NCBI GenBank assembly: GCA_020845495.1
Contig: JADLFM010000085.1
Span: forward strand, 1-27,696
Reading direction: 5' to 3'
DNA: 27,696 nucleotides
From: Chloroflexota bacterium
GTDB taxonomy: Bacteria > Chloroflexota > UBA6077 > JACCZL01
The translations under genes were made by a program, and so were the position numbers. The notes beneath the pieces were generated by a model that was not told the DNA's origin, did no database searches, and was given only the letters and a program-made list of their open reading frames with translations. Positions 14,692-22,518 of this stretch are shown here, one piece after another (positions within the stretch are counted from its first letter, which is position 1; each line of letters begins with the position of its first letter).

Positions 14692-15594
14692 ATGGAGCTC
14701 TTGCGATCGTGGATGTTCGTCCCAGGCCACCGGCAGCGCATGATCGACAAGGCGCTGGCATCGGAAGCCCACGCGCTGTTCCTCGACATTGAGGATGGCG
14801 TGCCGCCGGCCGAGAAGGACCTCGCGCGTCAGACGATCGCCGGCGCGCTCGAAACGATCGCGAGCGATCCGCCCCCGGGCCGGCACCCGCAGCGCTTTGT
14901 GCGGATCAACGCGATCGGGCACGAGCGGATGCACGCCGATCTGGCGGCGATCGTGCGGCCGGGCCTGGACGGGCTCTGCCTGCCCAAGGTCGAGCACGCC
15001 GAGCAGATCCGCGCGATGGACGGCTACCTGGAGGAGCTCGAGCCGGCCGCGGGGCTCCCAAAGGGAAGCGTGCGCTACCTCGCCGCCATCGAGAGCGCGC
15101 TCGGGCTGCTGAACGCGCCGGCCATCGCCGCAGCCTCGCCGCGTATGGTCGGCCTGATGTTCGGAGCCGAGGATTACGGCAAAGACCTGGGCCTGCCGAC
15201 CTTGCGGGTGGGCGAGGCAAGCGAGCTTCTGTACGCCCGCTCGGCGGTGGTGGTCGCCGCCGCGAGCGCCCACATCGGGTCGGTTGACGGCGTCTGGCCG
15301 GACATCCGCGATCCCGAGGGGCTGCGCAAGGACACCGTTCAGGCACGGCGGCTCGGGTTCACCGGCAAGTCGATGATCCACCCCGGCCAGATCGAGACGG
15401 TAAACAGCGTGTTCCGTCCGGACGAGGGCGAGATCGCGTACGCCCGCGAGGTCATCGCGGCGTTCGACGAGGCGCAGGCCCGAGGCGACGGCGCCATCGC
15501 GCTGGGTGGGCAGTTGATCGACCTGCCGATCGTGGATCGGGCGCGACTGGTGCTGGAGACGGTCGAGGCGCCGGGCACCGGACGGGGGAGGTAG
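14692..15594 (+). CDS. HpcH/HpaI-CitE family lyase (malyl-/citramalyl-CoA lyase-like)
   Basis: A 300-aa TIM-barrel lyase of the CitE/malyl-CoA lyase group, which cleaves beta-hydroxyacyl-CoA esters to acetyl-CoA or propionyl-CoA plus an oxoacid. The N-terminus RSWMFVPGHRQRMIDKAL and FLDIEDGVPPAEK are characteristic. Arg71 (RFVRIN), Glu134 (AAIESALG) and Asp161 (FGAEDYGKDLG) match substrate- and Mg-binding positions of the family, and the C-terminal GFTGKSMIHPGQI is conserved. The start at 14692 follows a purine-rich GGGAAAGG stretch. It is separated from the dehydrogenase by 126 nt containing the long hairpin but lies on the same strand and probably in the same transcript. It would perform the final C-C cleavage of the proposed pathway. 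Confidence 0.93.
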   Translation: MELLRSWMFVPGHRQRMIDKALASEAHALFLDIEDGVPPAEKDLARQTIAGALETIASDPPPGRHPQRFVRINAIGHERMHADLAAIVRPGLDGLCLPKVEHAEQIRAMDGYLEELEPAAGLPKGSVRYLAAIESALGLLNAPAIAAASPRMVGLMFGAEDYGKDLGLPTLRVGEASELLYARSAVVVAAASAHIGSVDGVWPDIRDPEGLRKDTVQARRLGFTGKSMIHPGQIETVNSVFRPDEGEIAYAREVIAAFDEAQARGDGAIALGGQLIDLPIVDRARLVLETVEAPGTGRGR

Positions 15595-15612
15595 GCGGGT
15601 CGATGGGTCGTC

Positions 15613-15639
15613 GGGCCGCGTCGGGCCCCGACGCGGCCC
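15613..15639. terminator. Bidirectional terminator-like hairpin
   Basis: A 12-bp perfect stem (GGGCCGCGTCGG, CCGACGCGGCCC) with a 3-nt loop, between the convergent lyase and permease genes. GC-rich with no T-run, so its strength is uncertain. Confidence 0.6.
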
Positions 15640-15657
15640 CTCACGAGTGGTGGATCG

Positions 15658-16548
15658 CTACCGGTTGCGGAGACGAGGATCCAGCAGGTCGCGGATGCCG
15701 TCGCCGAGCAGCGAGAAGCCGAGGACGGCCAGCGTGATCACCGCGCCTGGCGTGATCGCAAGCCAGGGTGCCATCTCGATGAACGGATACCCGAGCCGCA
15801 GCATGCTGCCGAGCGACGGTGTCGGCGGGCGGACGCCCAGCCCGAGGAAACTCAAGTTCGACTCGGTCAGGATCGCGAAGGCGGTGGTCAGCGCCGCCTG
15901 AATCACCACGATCGAGATCACGTTCGGGCAGATGTGCCGGACCAGGATCCGCGTCGAGCCCGCCCCCGACACGCGCGCCGCCTGGATGTACTCGCGCTCG
16001 CGGACCGACAGCACCTGGGCGCGGACCAGGCGGGCGAAGCGCGGCAGGGCCACGATGCTGATCGCGAGCATCGCATTGATCAGGCTGGGGCCGAGCGCAC
16101 CCACCAGGGCGATCGCCAGGATCAAGGTCGGAAAGGCGTAGAGCGCGTCCATCAGCCGCATGATGATGTCGTCGATCCAGCCGCCCCAGTAGCCGCAGAC
16201 CAGCCCGACGGCCAACCCGACGATCGTCGCCACACCCACCGAGACCAGGCTGACCTGGAGCGAAACGGTGGTGCCCGCCGCCAGCCGCGAGAGCACGTCG
16301 CGCCCGAGGTCGTCGGTGCCCAGCAGGTGGGCCGCGCTGGGCGCTTCCAGCGAGTGGGCGACGTCCGGCTTCAGCGGATCGTACGGCGCGATGGCCGTCC
16401 CGAGCAGGGCGACCACGAAGAACAGCCCGACGATCAGCATACCGAGGCAGGCCAGGGCGTTGCGCTGCACGAAGCGCAGGACCGGCCACCCAGGCCGCCC
16501 TCCGACCCGCCCGGCCGAGACCGTCGACAGCGCCGCCTCAGTGGTCAC
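15658..16548 (-). CDS. ABC transporter permease, DppC/OppC type (second importer)
   Basis: An inner-membrane permease of about 296 aa. Features are the first membrane helix (ALACLGMLIVGLFFVVALLG), IAPYDPLKPDVAH and HLLGTDDLGRDVLSRLAAGTTVSLQV, the coupling loop RVSGAGSTRILVRHICPNV, GLGVRPPTPSLG and the C-terminal LLGDGIRDLLDPRL. Start: GTG 16548 has GGGG about 7 nt upstream; TTG 16563 is an in-frame alternative without a clear ribosome site. It is last of the four-gene minus-strand unit lipoprotein, DUF3830, DppB-type, DppC-type. As in the first importer, no ATPase follows; the next gene is convergent. By eye it is clearly homologous to, but not a recent copy of, the gene at 9457. Confidence 0.92.
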   Translation of the reverse strand: MTTEAALSTVSAGRVGGRPGWPVLRFVQRNALACLGMLIVGLFFVVALLGTAIAPYDPLKPDVAHSLEAPSAAHLLGTDDLGRDVLSRLAAGTTVSLQVSLVSVGVATIVGLAVGLVCGYWGGWIDDIIMRLMDALYAFPTLILAIALVGALGPSLINAMLAISIVALPRFARLVRAQVLSVREREYIQAARVSGAGSTRILVRHICPNVISIVVIQAALTTAFAILTESNLSFLGLGVRPPTPSLGSMLRLGYPFIEMAPWLAITPGAVITLAVLGFSLLGDGIRDLLDPRLRNR

Positions 16549-16599
16549 GTCGGCACCCCGCAAGACCGTTCCACGTCATGAGCGTTCCCACACCAGTCA

Positions 16600-17547
16600 T
16601 CAGTCGTAGCGGATGCGCGGATCGGCCACGCCGTAGAGCACGTCGGCGACCAGGTTCGAGAGCAGCAGCGCCCCGGCCATCAGCAGGGTGACCGCCTGGG
16701 CCGTCACGAGATCGCGGCCGACCACCGCGTCCACGGCCAGCCGCCCGACGCCCGGCAGCGCGAAAATGGTCTCCGTTACCACCGCGCCGCCCAGCAGGCG
16801 ACCCGTCTCCAGGCCCACCACGGTGATGACCGGTAGCAGCGCGTTGCCAAGCGCATGGCGCCAGATCACGACGCGCTGGTGGAGCCCTTTGGCGTGGGCC
16901 GTCCGGACGTAGTCCTCGCTCAGGACGTCCAGCAGGCTCGCCCGGACCAGCCGGGACAGCACGGCCGTGTACCCGACGCCGAGCGTGATGCTCGGCATCA
17001 GCAGCGACTTCGCCCAGCCCCACGGATCCTGCGCGAACGGCACGAACCCGGACGGCGGCAGCCACTTCAAGTAGACGGCCAGCACCAGGATCATCAGCAC
17101 GCCCAGCCAGAACGCCGGCATCGACGAGCCGAGCGCGGCGAGGGCGCCTGAGAGCAGGTCGAGCCAGGAGCCCCGGTGGGTCGCGGAGAGCATCCCGAGC
17201 GGGATCGCGATCAGCAGCGAGAGCAGTACCGAGACCGCCGTCAGTTGGAGCGTGACCGGCAACCGTTCTCCGATCGCGCGGGCCACCGGCATCCGCAGGT
17301 GGTACGAATACCCGAGGTCACCTTCCAGGATGTTGCGCGCCCAGATCGCGTACTGGACCGGCGGCGGCTGATCGAGGCCGAGGCGCTCGGTCAGCACGGC
17401 GATCACCTGGGGATCGGCGCGCTCCTCGCCGAGGATCGCCGTGACCGCGTTCCCGGGCGCAAGGTGGATCAAGGAGAAGACCCCGATGCTGACGAGGATC
17501 AGCACCGGGATCGTCAGCATCAGCCGCCGCAGGATGTACCGTCCCAC
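16600..17547 (-). CDS. ABC transporter permease, DppB/OppB type (second importer)
   Basis: A 315-aa permease. It begins MGRYILRRLMLTIPVLILVSIGVFS (GTG start), then LAPGNAV where DppB proteins usually have PGDP, the segment ERLGLDQPPPVQYAIWARNILEGDLGYSY, a coupling loop TAHAKGLHQRVVIWRHALGNALLPVI and the C-terminal DVLYGVADPRIRYD. It lies 120 nt after the DUF3830 gene and just over 50 nt before the DppC-type gene. The asparagine in place of the usual aspartate of PGDP is a mild oddity seen in some subfamilies. Confidence 0.92.
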   Translation of the reverse strand: MGRYILRRLMLTIPVLILVSIGVFSLIHLAPGNAVTAILGEERADPQVIAVLTERLGLDQPPPVQYAIWARNILEGDLGYSYHLRMPVARAIGERLPVTLQLTAVSVLLSLLIAIPLGMLSATHRGSWLDLLSGALAALGSSMPAFWLGVLMILVLAVYLKWLPPSGFVPFAQDPWGWAKSLLMPSITLGVGYTAVLSRLVRASLLDVLSEDYVRTAHAKGLHQRVVIWRHALGNALLPVITVVGLETGRLLGGAVVTETIFALPGVGRLAVDAVVGRDLVTAQAVTLLMAGALLLSNLVADVLYGVADPRIRYD

Positions 17548-17667
17548 CAGGCTTGCTCCGTTGCTCTTCCAGGCTCGTCGGTCTGGCGCCGAGGTTGCCC
17601 CTCACACGCCAGACCCTCGCCCCTTCAGGTACGAGGATTTGGGGTTCAGGGCGACCTCGGGTCCAGG

Positions 17668-18105
17668 CTACTCCTCGATGCGGGTAATCTCCACGTCCAG
17701 CGGACCATCGAAGATGATGCGCTGGGCGGCGGCGACGAACGCATCCAGGTTCGTGTCGATCTTGCCGATGGTCGAGGTCGGGACCGGCTCCATAAACGGC
17801 GCCAGCCACTGCGCCTTGCCGTACGCGAAGCAGATTTTGAAGTTGCCGCTATGGTAGCCCGGGTAGTAGGCGACGTCGCCGGCGCTCAGCCGCTCGATAC
17901 GGTTCTCGATCTCGGCGTCCTTCGAGAGCAGCTCATAGTCCCCCTCGGTGCGCCAGGCGTCTCCGGACCAGCGGACCTGGATGGTGCGCTCCTTCAGCAT
18001 CGGGAGGCGCTCCCAGAATGCGGCGACGGTCTTCGGGGCCTTGTCCTCGAACAGCGCGGCTTCGGCGGTGACGTCGCCCATGCGGATGCGGATGCGCTTC
18101 GACAT
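17668..18105 (-). CDS. DUF3830 cyclophilin-like protein inside the second importer operon
   Basis: A 145-aa DUF3830 protein starting MSKRIRIRMGDVTAEAAL at ATG 18105, with AAGGAG about 7 nt upstream; the open frame continues further upstream without support. Landmarks are FEDKAPKTVAAFWERLP, VRWSGDAWRTEGDYELL, YYPGY, CFAYGKAQWLAPFM and a C-terminal PLDVEITRIEE strand. It is the intact counterpart of the frameshifted gene at 806, which it matches along the whole length with most residues alike. It sits between the lipoprotein and permease genes of one transcription unit. This is the best evidence in the window that DUF3830 proteins work with the imported solute, for example by binding or processing it in the cytoplasm. 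That role is inference. Confidence 0.88.
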   Translation of the reverse strand: MSKRIRIRMGDVTAEAALFEDKAPKTVAAFWERLPMLKERTIQVRWSGDAWRTEGDYELLSKDAEIENRIERLSAGDVAYYPGYHSGNFKICFAYGKAQWLAPFMEPVPTSTIGKIDTNLDAFVAAAQRIIFDGPLDVEITRIEE

Positions 18106-18191
18106 GCGGTACTCCTTCGCTCCAGGGTGTGGTGGGACGTGCGCTCCAGGGTGAGATGTGCGAGGTGGCACGGTGCTGAAGGCTGGCCGGC

Positions 18192-19916
18192 TTACTTGTT
18201 GAGCCAGGCCGTCTTGGGACGCATCATCGTGTCGGGAAGCACCGGGAGGCCCTGGACGCTCTTGAGCGTGCCGCGAGCCTGGTTCTGGAACACCAGGAAG
18301 ATCCACGGCGCGTCGTCGACGATCAGCTTCTGGGCGTCCCGGAACGCCTTCACCCGGCCGTCGCCGGGCGGCAGCCGGCGGGTCTGCTCCAGGAGCGCGT
18401 CAACCTGCGGATTGCTGTAGTTCATGCTGTTGACGTTGCCCTTGGAGTGGAAGTGCCCGAACATGGTGCCGTCCACATCAGGGCGCGGCGTCCAGGAGCC
18501 AATGGTCATCGAGTACTGCTTGTTGGTCAGGCGATCGGTGAAGACCGTCGTTTCGTAGACCGTGATCTCGACGTCGGCGCCGACCTCGGCGAGCTGCGCC
18601 TTCAGCAGCTCCGATAGTCGCTGCTGCTCTGGCCCGGACTGGGAGTCGATCGGCAGCTTAAAGCCTCCCGAGAAGCCCGCCTGGCTGAGCAACCCCTTGG
18701 CCTTGTCGATGTCCCGCTTGAAGCCGTACGTCTCGACGCTCGGATCGAAGACGGCCTTGTAGACCGGCGAGATCGGGCCGTAGGCCGGCACGCCGTTGCC
18801 GTTGTAGATCGCCTTCAGGATGGCGTCGCGATCGATCGCCATCGAGATCGCCTGCCGAACCAGCTTGTTGTCCAGCGGCGGGACGGTCACGTTCAGCCGG
18901 ATCATCGGCCACCGGGTGCCTTGCAGGTCGTACAGCGTGATGTCCGGATTGCTGCGGAGCGTCGCCTGTTGCAAAGCCGACACGTCGTCGATGACGTCGA
19001 GCGATCCGGCCCGCAGCCCGGCCACCTTCACCGATTCGTCGGGGATCGGACGGTAGATCGCCTCGTCGACGTACGGCAGCCCCTGCTCCCAGTAATCTTT
19101 GAACTTGCGCAGGGTGATGTGATCGTTCTTCACCCACTCCACGAACTGGAAGGGGCCGGTCCCGACCGGCTGCTGCCCGAAATCGGCGCCGAGCTTCTGG
19201 ACGGCGCCCGGGGAGGGCTGGAAGCCCGGACCTTCGGTGAGCCAGGAGAGGAGCGGCGTGAATGGCTGCTTCAGGCTGACCTTGACGGTGGCGTCGTCGA
19301 CCACGTCCACGCTGGAGATGTCGGTAAGCTGCTGCCGGAGGCCGGCGCCCGTCTTCGGATCGAGCAGCCGATCCAGGTTGAACTTCACCGCCTGAGCATT
19401 GAACGGCGTGCCATCGTGGAACTTGACGCCGGGCGCCAGCTTGAAGGTCCAGGCCAGGGCGTCCTGGGAGACGTCCCAGGACCGGACCAGCTCCGGCTGG
19501 ATGTTGAAGCTGTCGTCAATCGAGAACAACGGGTTGTAGACCGCGTAGAAGAAGTTCCGTTCGCTCACGTTGGTGTAGAGCGGCGGGTCGAGCGTCTTCC
19601 ACTCGCTCGCGATCCCGATGCGCAACGTGCCACCGGGCCTGGCGTTGGGATCGGGGGCGGCGGGCTTCGGGGCCGCCGGCGGATTGGCAGCGGCCGGCGA
19701 GGCACCCGGTGAGGCGGCTGCTGCCGCGCCCGGGGAGCTTGCGGCCGCTGGCGACGCGGCCGGCGGCGCGGCCGGCGCCGTCGTAGGTTTGGGCGCCTCA
19801 GCCAGCTTTGCTGTTGGCGCCGGCGGTGAGGATGGCGCGCAGGCGGCGGCCAGCATGCCGGTCGCGAGCAGGCCCAGCATGGTTCGTCTCGACACGGTCC
19901 GCTCTGATCCGAACAC
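18192..19916 (-). CDS. ABC transporter solute-binding lipoprotein (family 5), second importer
   Basis: A roughly 574-aa SBP_bac_5 lipoprotein. Signal: RR pair (VSRRTML), a short hydrophobic stretch and lipobox LAAAC, with the lipidated Cys near residue 26. A Pro/Ala/Ser linker of about 65 residues follows, then GGTLRIGIASEWKTLDPPLYTNVSE. Family segments HDGTPFNAQAVKFNLDRLLD and AISMAIDRDAILKAIY are present. GTG 19916 is preferred because AGGAGGG lies 8 nt upstream; the GTG at 19958 has no such site and gives a longer charged N-terminus. It heads the operon with DUF3830 and two permeases, behind operator-like site E. It has the same domain plan as the lipoprotein at 6465 but differs through most of the binding domain, so a different ligand is likely. 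Confidence 0.92.
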   Translation of the reverse strand: MFGSERTVSRRTMLGLLATGMLAAACAPSSPPAPTAKLAEAPKPTTAPAAPPAASPAAASSPGAAAAASPGASPAAANPPAAPKPAAPDPNARPGGTLRIGIASEWKTLDPPLYTNVSERNFFYAVYNPLFSIDDSFNIQPELVRSWDVSQDALAWTFKLAPGVKFHDGTPFNAQAVKFNLDRLLDPKTGAGLRQQLTDISSVDVVDDATVKVSLKQPFTPLLSWLTEGPGFQPSPGAVQKLGADFGQQPVGTGPFQFVEWVKNDHITLRKFKDYWEQGLPYVDEAIYRPIPDESVKVAGLRAGSLDVIDDVSALQQATLRSNPDITLYDLQGTRWPMIRLNVTVPPLDNKLVRQAISMAIDRDAILKAIYNGNGVPAYGPISPVYKAVFDPSVETYGFKRDIDKAKGLLSQAGFSGGFKLPIDSQSGPEQQRLSELLKAQLAEVGADVEITVYETTVFTDRLTNKQYSMTIGSWTPRPDVDGTMFGHFHSKGNVNSMNYSNPQVDALLEQTRRLPPGDGRVKAFRDAQKLIVDDAPWIFLVFQNQARGTLKSVQGLPVLPDTMMRPKTAWLNK

Positions 19917-19976
19917 TGTGAGATCCCTCCTGACGCGACCTAGCCAAGGTCGTCGCACAGATCGCCCTTCTTTTTA

Positions 19977-19986
19977 TAGTTGACGA
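19977..19986 (-). promoter_or_regulatory. Operator-like site E (TCGTCAACTA on the minus strand)
   Basis: On the minus strand AGAATGGTAGCTCGTCAACTATA aligns with site A over 19 of 23 positions. A TATAAA box (19973-19978) overlaps its right end and would serve the lipoprotein operon; no good -35 box is visible, which suggests an activator-dependent or weak promoter. Confidence 0.5.
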
Positions 19987-20121
19987 GCTACCATTCTCAT
20001 TTCGCCATCATATCCCAAGGCAGGCTGGTCTGTACACCCACGTGGCCTGGCTGGTTGGTCTGCCGTGAATTTCGAGTAGTCAAGAATCTGGACTGCTACG
20101 CTGAGAACACGGGGGGACAGC

Positions 20122-20445
20122 GTGGGCAGACGAGGCGGACCGGGCAGGCACAGGTATCCTGCGGAGCTTGGGCAGAGAGTGATCGACCTGCTGGCCACTG
20201 GGCGGGAAGTGGCGGACGTGGCGCGCGACGTCGGGATCAGCGAGCAGGCGATCTATGGCTGGCGCCGCCAGGAGCAGATCGATCGCGGGCTCGAACCCGG
20301 GCTGAGCACCAAGGAGAAGGCGGAGCTGGCTTCGGCCAAGCGGCGGATCGGTGAGTTGGAGGCGGAGCGGGCGGTGCATCAGCGCGCCGCCGAGCTGCTG
20401 AAGGAGAGCCACGACTCAAAAGCCGGTTCGCCGCCATTGGCGTGA
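20122..20445 (+). CDS. IS3-family transposase OrfA (HTH protein)
   Basis: A 107-aa OrfA-type protein: an N-terminal helix-turn-helix (RVIDLLATGREVADVARDVGISEQAIYGWRRQ, about residues 18-50) followed by a leucine-zipper-like helix (ELASAKRRIGELEAERAVHQRAAELLKE). It starts at a GTG. A slippery CAAAAG (AAAA at 20418-20421) near its end is where IS3 elements normally shift by -1 to make the OrfAB transposase, and the stop overlaps the orfB ATG as TGATG. OrfA itself seems intact. Confidence 0.85.
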   Translation: MGRRGGPGRHRYPAELGQRVIDLLATGREVADVARDVGISEQAIYGWRRQEQIDRGLEPGLSTKEKAELASAKRRIGELEAERAVHQRAAELLKESHDSKAGSPPLA

Positions 20446-21269
20446 TGGCGACCGAGGGGCCGTCCATCCGGGCCGGCTGTCGGGTGCTTGGCGTCTCGGA
20501 GTCCGGCTTCTACGCGTGGCGGAGGCGCCCGCTGTCTGCGCGAGCGGTGCGACACGCCTAGCTGACGGACCGCATCCGCGCCGTCCACACGGCCCCGCGG
20601 GGCACCTACGGCGCCCGGGGCGGGCACGCCGAGTTGGTCCTGGGGCAGGGCATCAAGGTCGGCCACCAGGCAGTCGAGCACCTGATGCGCGCCGCCGTTA
20701 TCCAGGGCCTCTCAGGCCGCACCCGCTATCGGATGTCGGCGCCGCAGTCCGTCGCCGCGGATCTGGTGGGTCGCCAGTTCGCGCGCGAGGCGCCGGACGA
20801 GCTGTCGGTGACGGACATCACGGAGCACCCCACTCGCGAGGGCAAGGTGTATTGCGCGGTCCTGCTGGATACCTACTCGCGTCGTGTCGTCGGGTGGTCG
20901 ATTGATGCGTCGGCCACGGCGGCGCTGGTGACGAACGTCCTGGGCATGGCCATCGACGCGCGACGGCCGGCCGGTTCGACGGTGATCCACAGCGGCCAGG
21001 GCACGCAGTACGGCTCGTGGGCCTCCACGCGCCGGGCGCTGGATGCGGGCGTGCGGCCTTCGATGGGCGCCGTGGGGACGTGCTACTACAACGCTCTGAT
21101 GGGGTCGTTCTGGAGCCGCGTCCAGGTCGAGCTCCTGGACCGGCAGGCCTGGTCCACGCGCCTGGAGCTGGCGACCGCGCTCTTCGAGTATCTCGAGATC
21201 TTCCACAATCGTCAGCGCCGGCACTCGTCGCTCGGTATGCTGACACCGCTAGAGTTCGAAACCCGCTAA
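20445..21269 (+). pseudogene. IS3-family transposase OrfB, inactivated
   Basis: The integrase-like (DDE) transposase of the IS3 element. After CRVLGVSESGFYAWRRRP the frame meets a TAG at 20559-20561, where relatives have Trp in an HAWLTD motif (a TGG to TAG change). Beyond it the frame is open to 21269. The first catalytic Asp (TDITEHPTREGKVYCAVLLDTYSRR) remains. The second is lost (HSGQGTQY where relatives have HSDHGTQ), the third acidic residue is lost (ALMGSFWSR for AMIESFW), and CYYNA replaces CYDNA. With one stop and two missing catalytic residues the enzyme cannot be active. Confidence 0.88.
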
Positions 21270-21382
21270 ACGGCGACGGCGCCGAGCACACAGGCGTGAC
21301 GTCCAGTTTCGCGCCTCCACCGATCCCCGGGGCACCCCATCGACTCCACCGGACCCAGGGCACCCCACGAATTCGTCGAACT

Positions 21383-21940
21383 TCAATTGCCAGTTGAGGC
21401 GTGACAAACCCGGTCAAGCACGTCAGCCGCACATTCCTCTAAAGGTCGACCGCCGTCAACAACTAGCTGAGCAATCCGGGGCAGGACTGTGCCGACCTGA
21501 ATCTCCGTGGAGTGTGTTTCGCTGCGCTCTGAGATTGGATGAGGAGCATTGACCTCGCGTCGAGCCAGGCGGTCCTCTCGCTCTAGATCGCTGACCACGA
21601 TGTGGATGTGCACCAGGGGTGACGGATGCACGAGTTGATTCAGCGTCGCCAGGGCCTCCGCGTGGCGAATACCATCAACGACGAGGGACTGACCAACCTC
21701 CCACCCCGCCTGAGCCAAGACCGCACGACAGAAGCCGTCCCATCCCATTTCTTCAATCAGTCGCGCTCCGACCTCCTGCAGGTTAGGCACAGAGCCTGGT
21801 GTGCTGCGAGTTGCTGCAATCCGCCTTACGAAGTCGCCGAAGGAAGCCCGGGGACAGGCAAGGCGTGCGGCAATCTCAGTTGACAGCGTCGACTTCCCGC
21901 TTGCGTGTCGTCCCGAGAAGGCGATCACTACAGGTTTCAT
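21383..21940 (-). CDS. P-loop nucleotide kinase-like protein
   Basis: A 185-aa P-loop protein. The Walker A motif is GRHASGKST (residues 10-18, Lys16). SFGDFVRRIAA follows, where small kinases contact the phosphate acceptor. The segment SLVVDGIRHAEALATL resembles the V-x-D-x-R-F-P-x-E motif of deoxynucleoside monophosphate kinases and dephospho-CoA kinase-like proteins. An Arg-rich lid-like stretch (DREDRLARRE type) comes after a beta strand LVHIHIVV. It is the last gene of the six-gene operon, and its ATG overlaps the preceding stop by 4 nt, which decides the start over an upstream extension. The likely role is phosphoryl transfer to a nucleotide or nucleotide-like small molecule in the same pathway as the radical SAM enzyme; the substrate is unknown. 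Confidence 0.8.
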   Translation of the reverse strand: MKPVVIAFSGRHASGKSTLSTEIAARLACPRASFGDFVRRIAATRSTPGSVPNLQEVGARLIEEMGWDGFCRAVLAQAGWEVGQSLVVDGIRHAEALATLNQLVHPSPLVHIHIVVSDLEREDRLARREVNAPHPISERSETHSTEIQVGTVLPRIAQLVVDGGRPLEECAADVLDRVCHASTGN

Positions 21941-22518
21941 GAAGGAACACCCTTGAAGCTCCCGCGAGATCTGAGTATGACCCAGCCGCGACGATCTCGC
22001 TTTGGATGGTAGATCGGTTCGATGGTGCGGACGTTTGAGACGCGCATCAACGTAGCGAAGGACGCTGATGCGCGTTGTCGCCAGAAGTCTGGGTCCTGAG
22101 CACAGAGTGCTTCGGTAAACGTGCTCCGGATCGACGCCCAGGTGGACGGGTCCAGTCGGTAGTACCATACCGACACTATGCGACACAGACCGACAATCGG
22201 CCCGCCGGTCCGCTTGAGCAGAATGATGTCTCCGACCTCGGCCGATCGATATGGTGCGATTCGGTTCACTGAGAAGCGTGACTCAACGGTCTTTTTCCCA
22301 TCCAGCAGATATTGCAGGTAAGGCTCAACGAAAACTGCGAGGTGAAGCCCGACGGGGCTGGCTGACGATTCCGTTGTCCGCGATAGGTAATCATCCCAGA
22401 ACTGGTCGCCTCGAATGGACTCTCTTAGACGGCTTTCGAGTGATTCTTGTGGGGACAGGTTAGCAATCGTGACACGAGCATGAACCGGAACAGATCCATC
22501 ATCTATCGCCTGGCTCAT
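21937..22518 (-). CDS. ASCH-domain protein
   Basis: A 193-aa protein with an ASCH-like domain from about residue 57. Hallmarks are LHLAVFVEPYLQYLLDGKKTVESRF (the GKKT-x-E-x-R-F signature, residues 74-82), EVGDIILLKRTGGPIVGLCRIV and a late RRGWVILR. ASCH domains have an RNA-binding PUA-like fold, and some members hydrolyse modified cytidines. Residues 1-56 are not recognised. The start at 22518 is fixed by a 4-nt ATGA overlap with the stop of the radical SAM gene; an upstream ATG would extend well into that gene. Its stop likewise overlaps the kinase ATG. The role is probably recognition or hydrolysis of a modified nucleoside or RNA, by family analogy only. Confidence 0.78.
   Translation of the reverse strand: MSQAIDDGSVPVHARVTIANLSPQESLESRLRESIRGDQFWDDYLSRTTESSASPVGLHLAVFVEPYLQYLLDGKKTVESRFSVNRIAPYRSAEVGDIILLKRTGGPIVGLCRIVSVWYYRLDPSTWASIRSTFTEALCAQDPDFWRQRASASFATLMRVSNVRTIEPIYHPKRDRRGWVILRSRGSFKGVPS

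Larger units (their letters stand above)
20083..21310 (+). mobile_element. Decayed IS3-family insertion sequence
   Basis: The unit holds orfA and a broken orfB of an IS3-type element. Imperfect terminal inverted repeats are suggested: AATCTGGACTGCTACGCTG at the left (about 20086-20104) and AAACTGGACGTCACGCCTG on the opposite strand at the right (about 21290-21308). Exact ends and target duplication are not certain. It stands between the importer operon and the radical SAM operon. Confidence 0.65.

Noticed and set aside
17176..18420. Long plus-strand open frame
   Set aside because: Antisense to the permease, DUF3830 and lipoprotein genes; composition typical of a GC-rich shadow.
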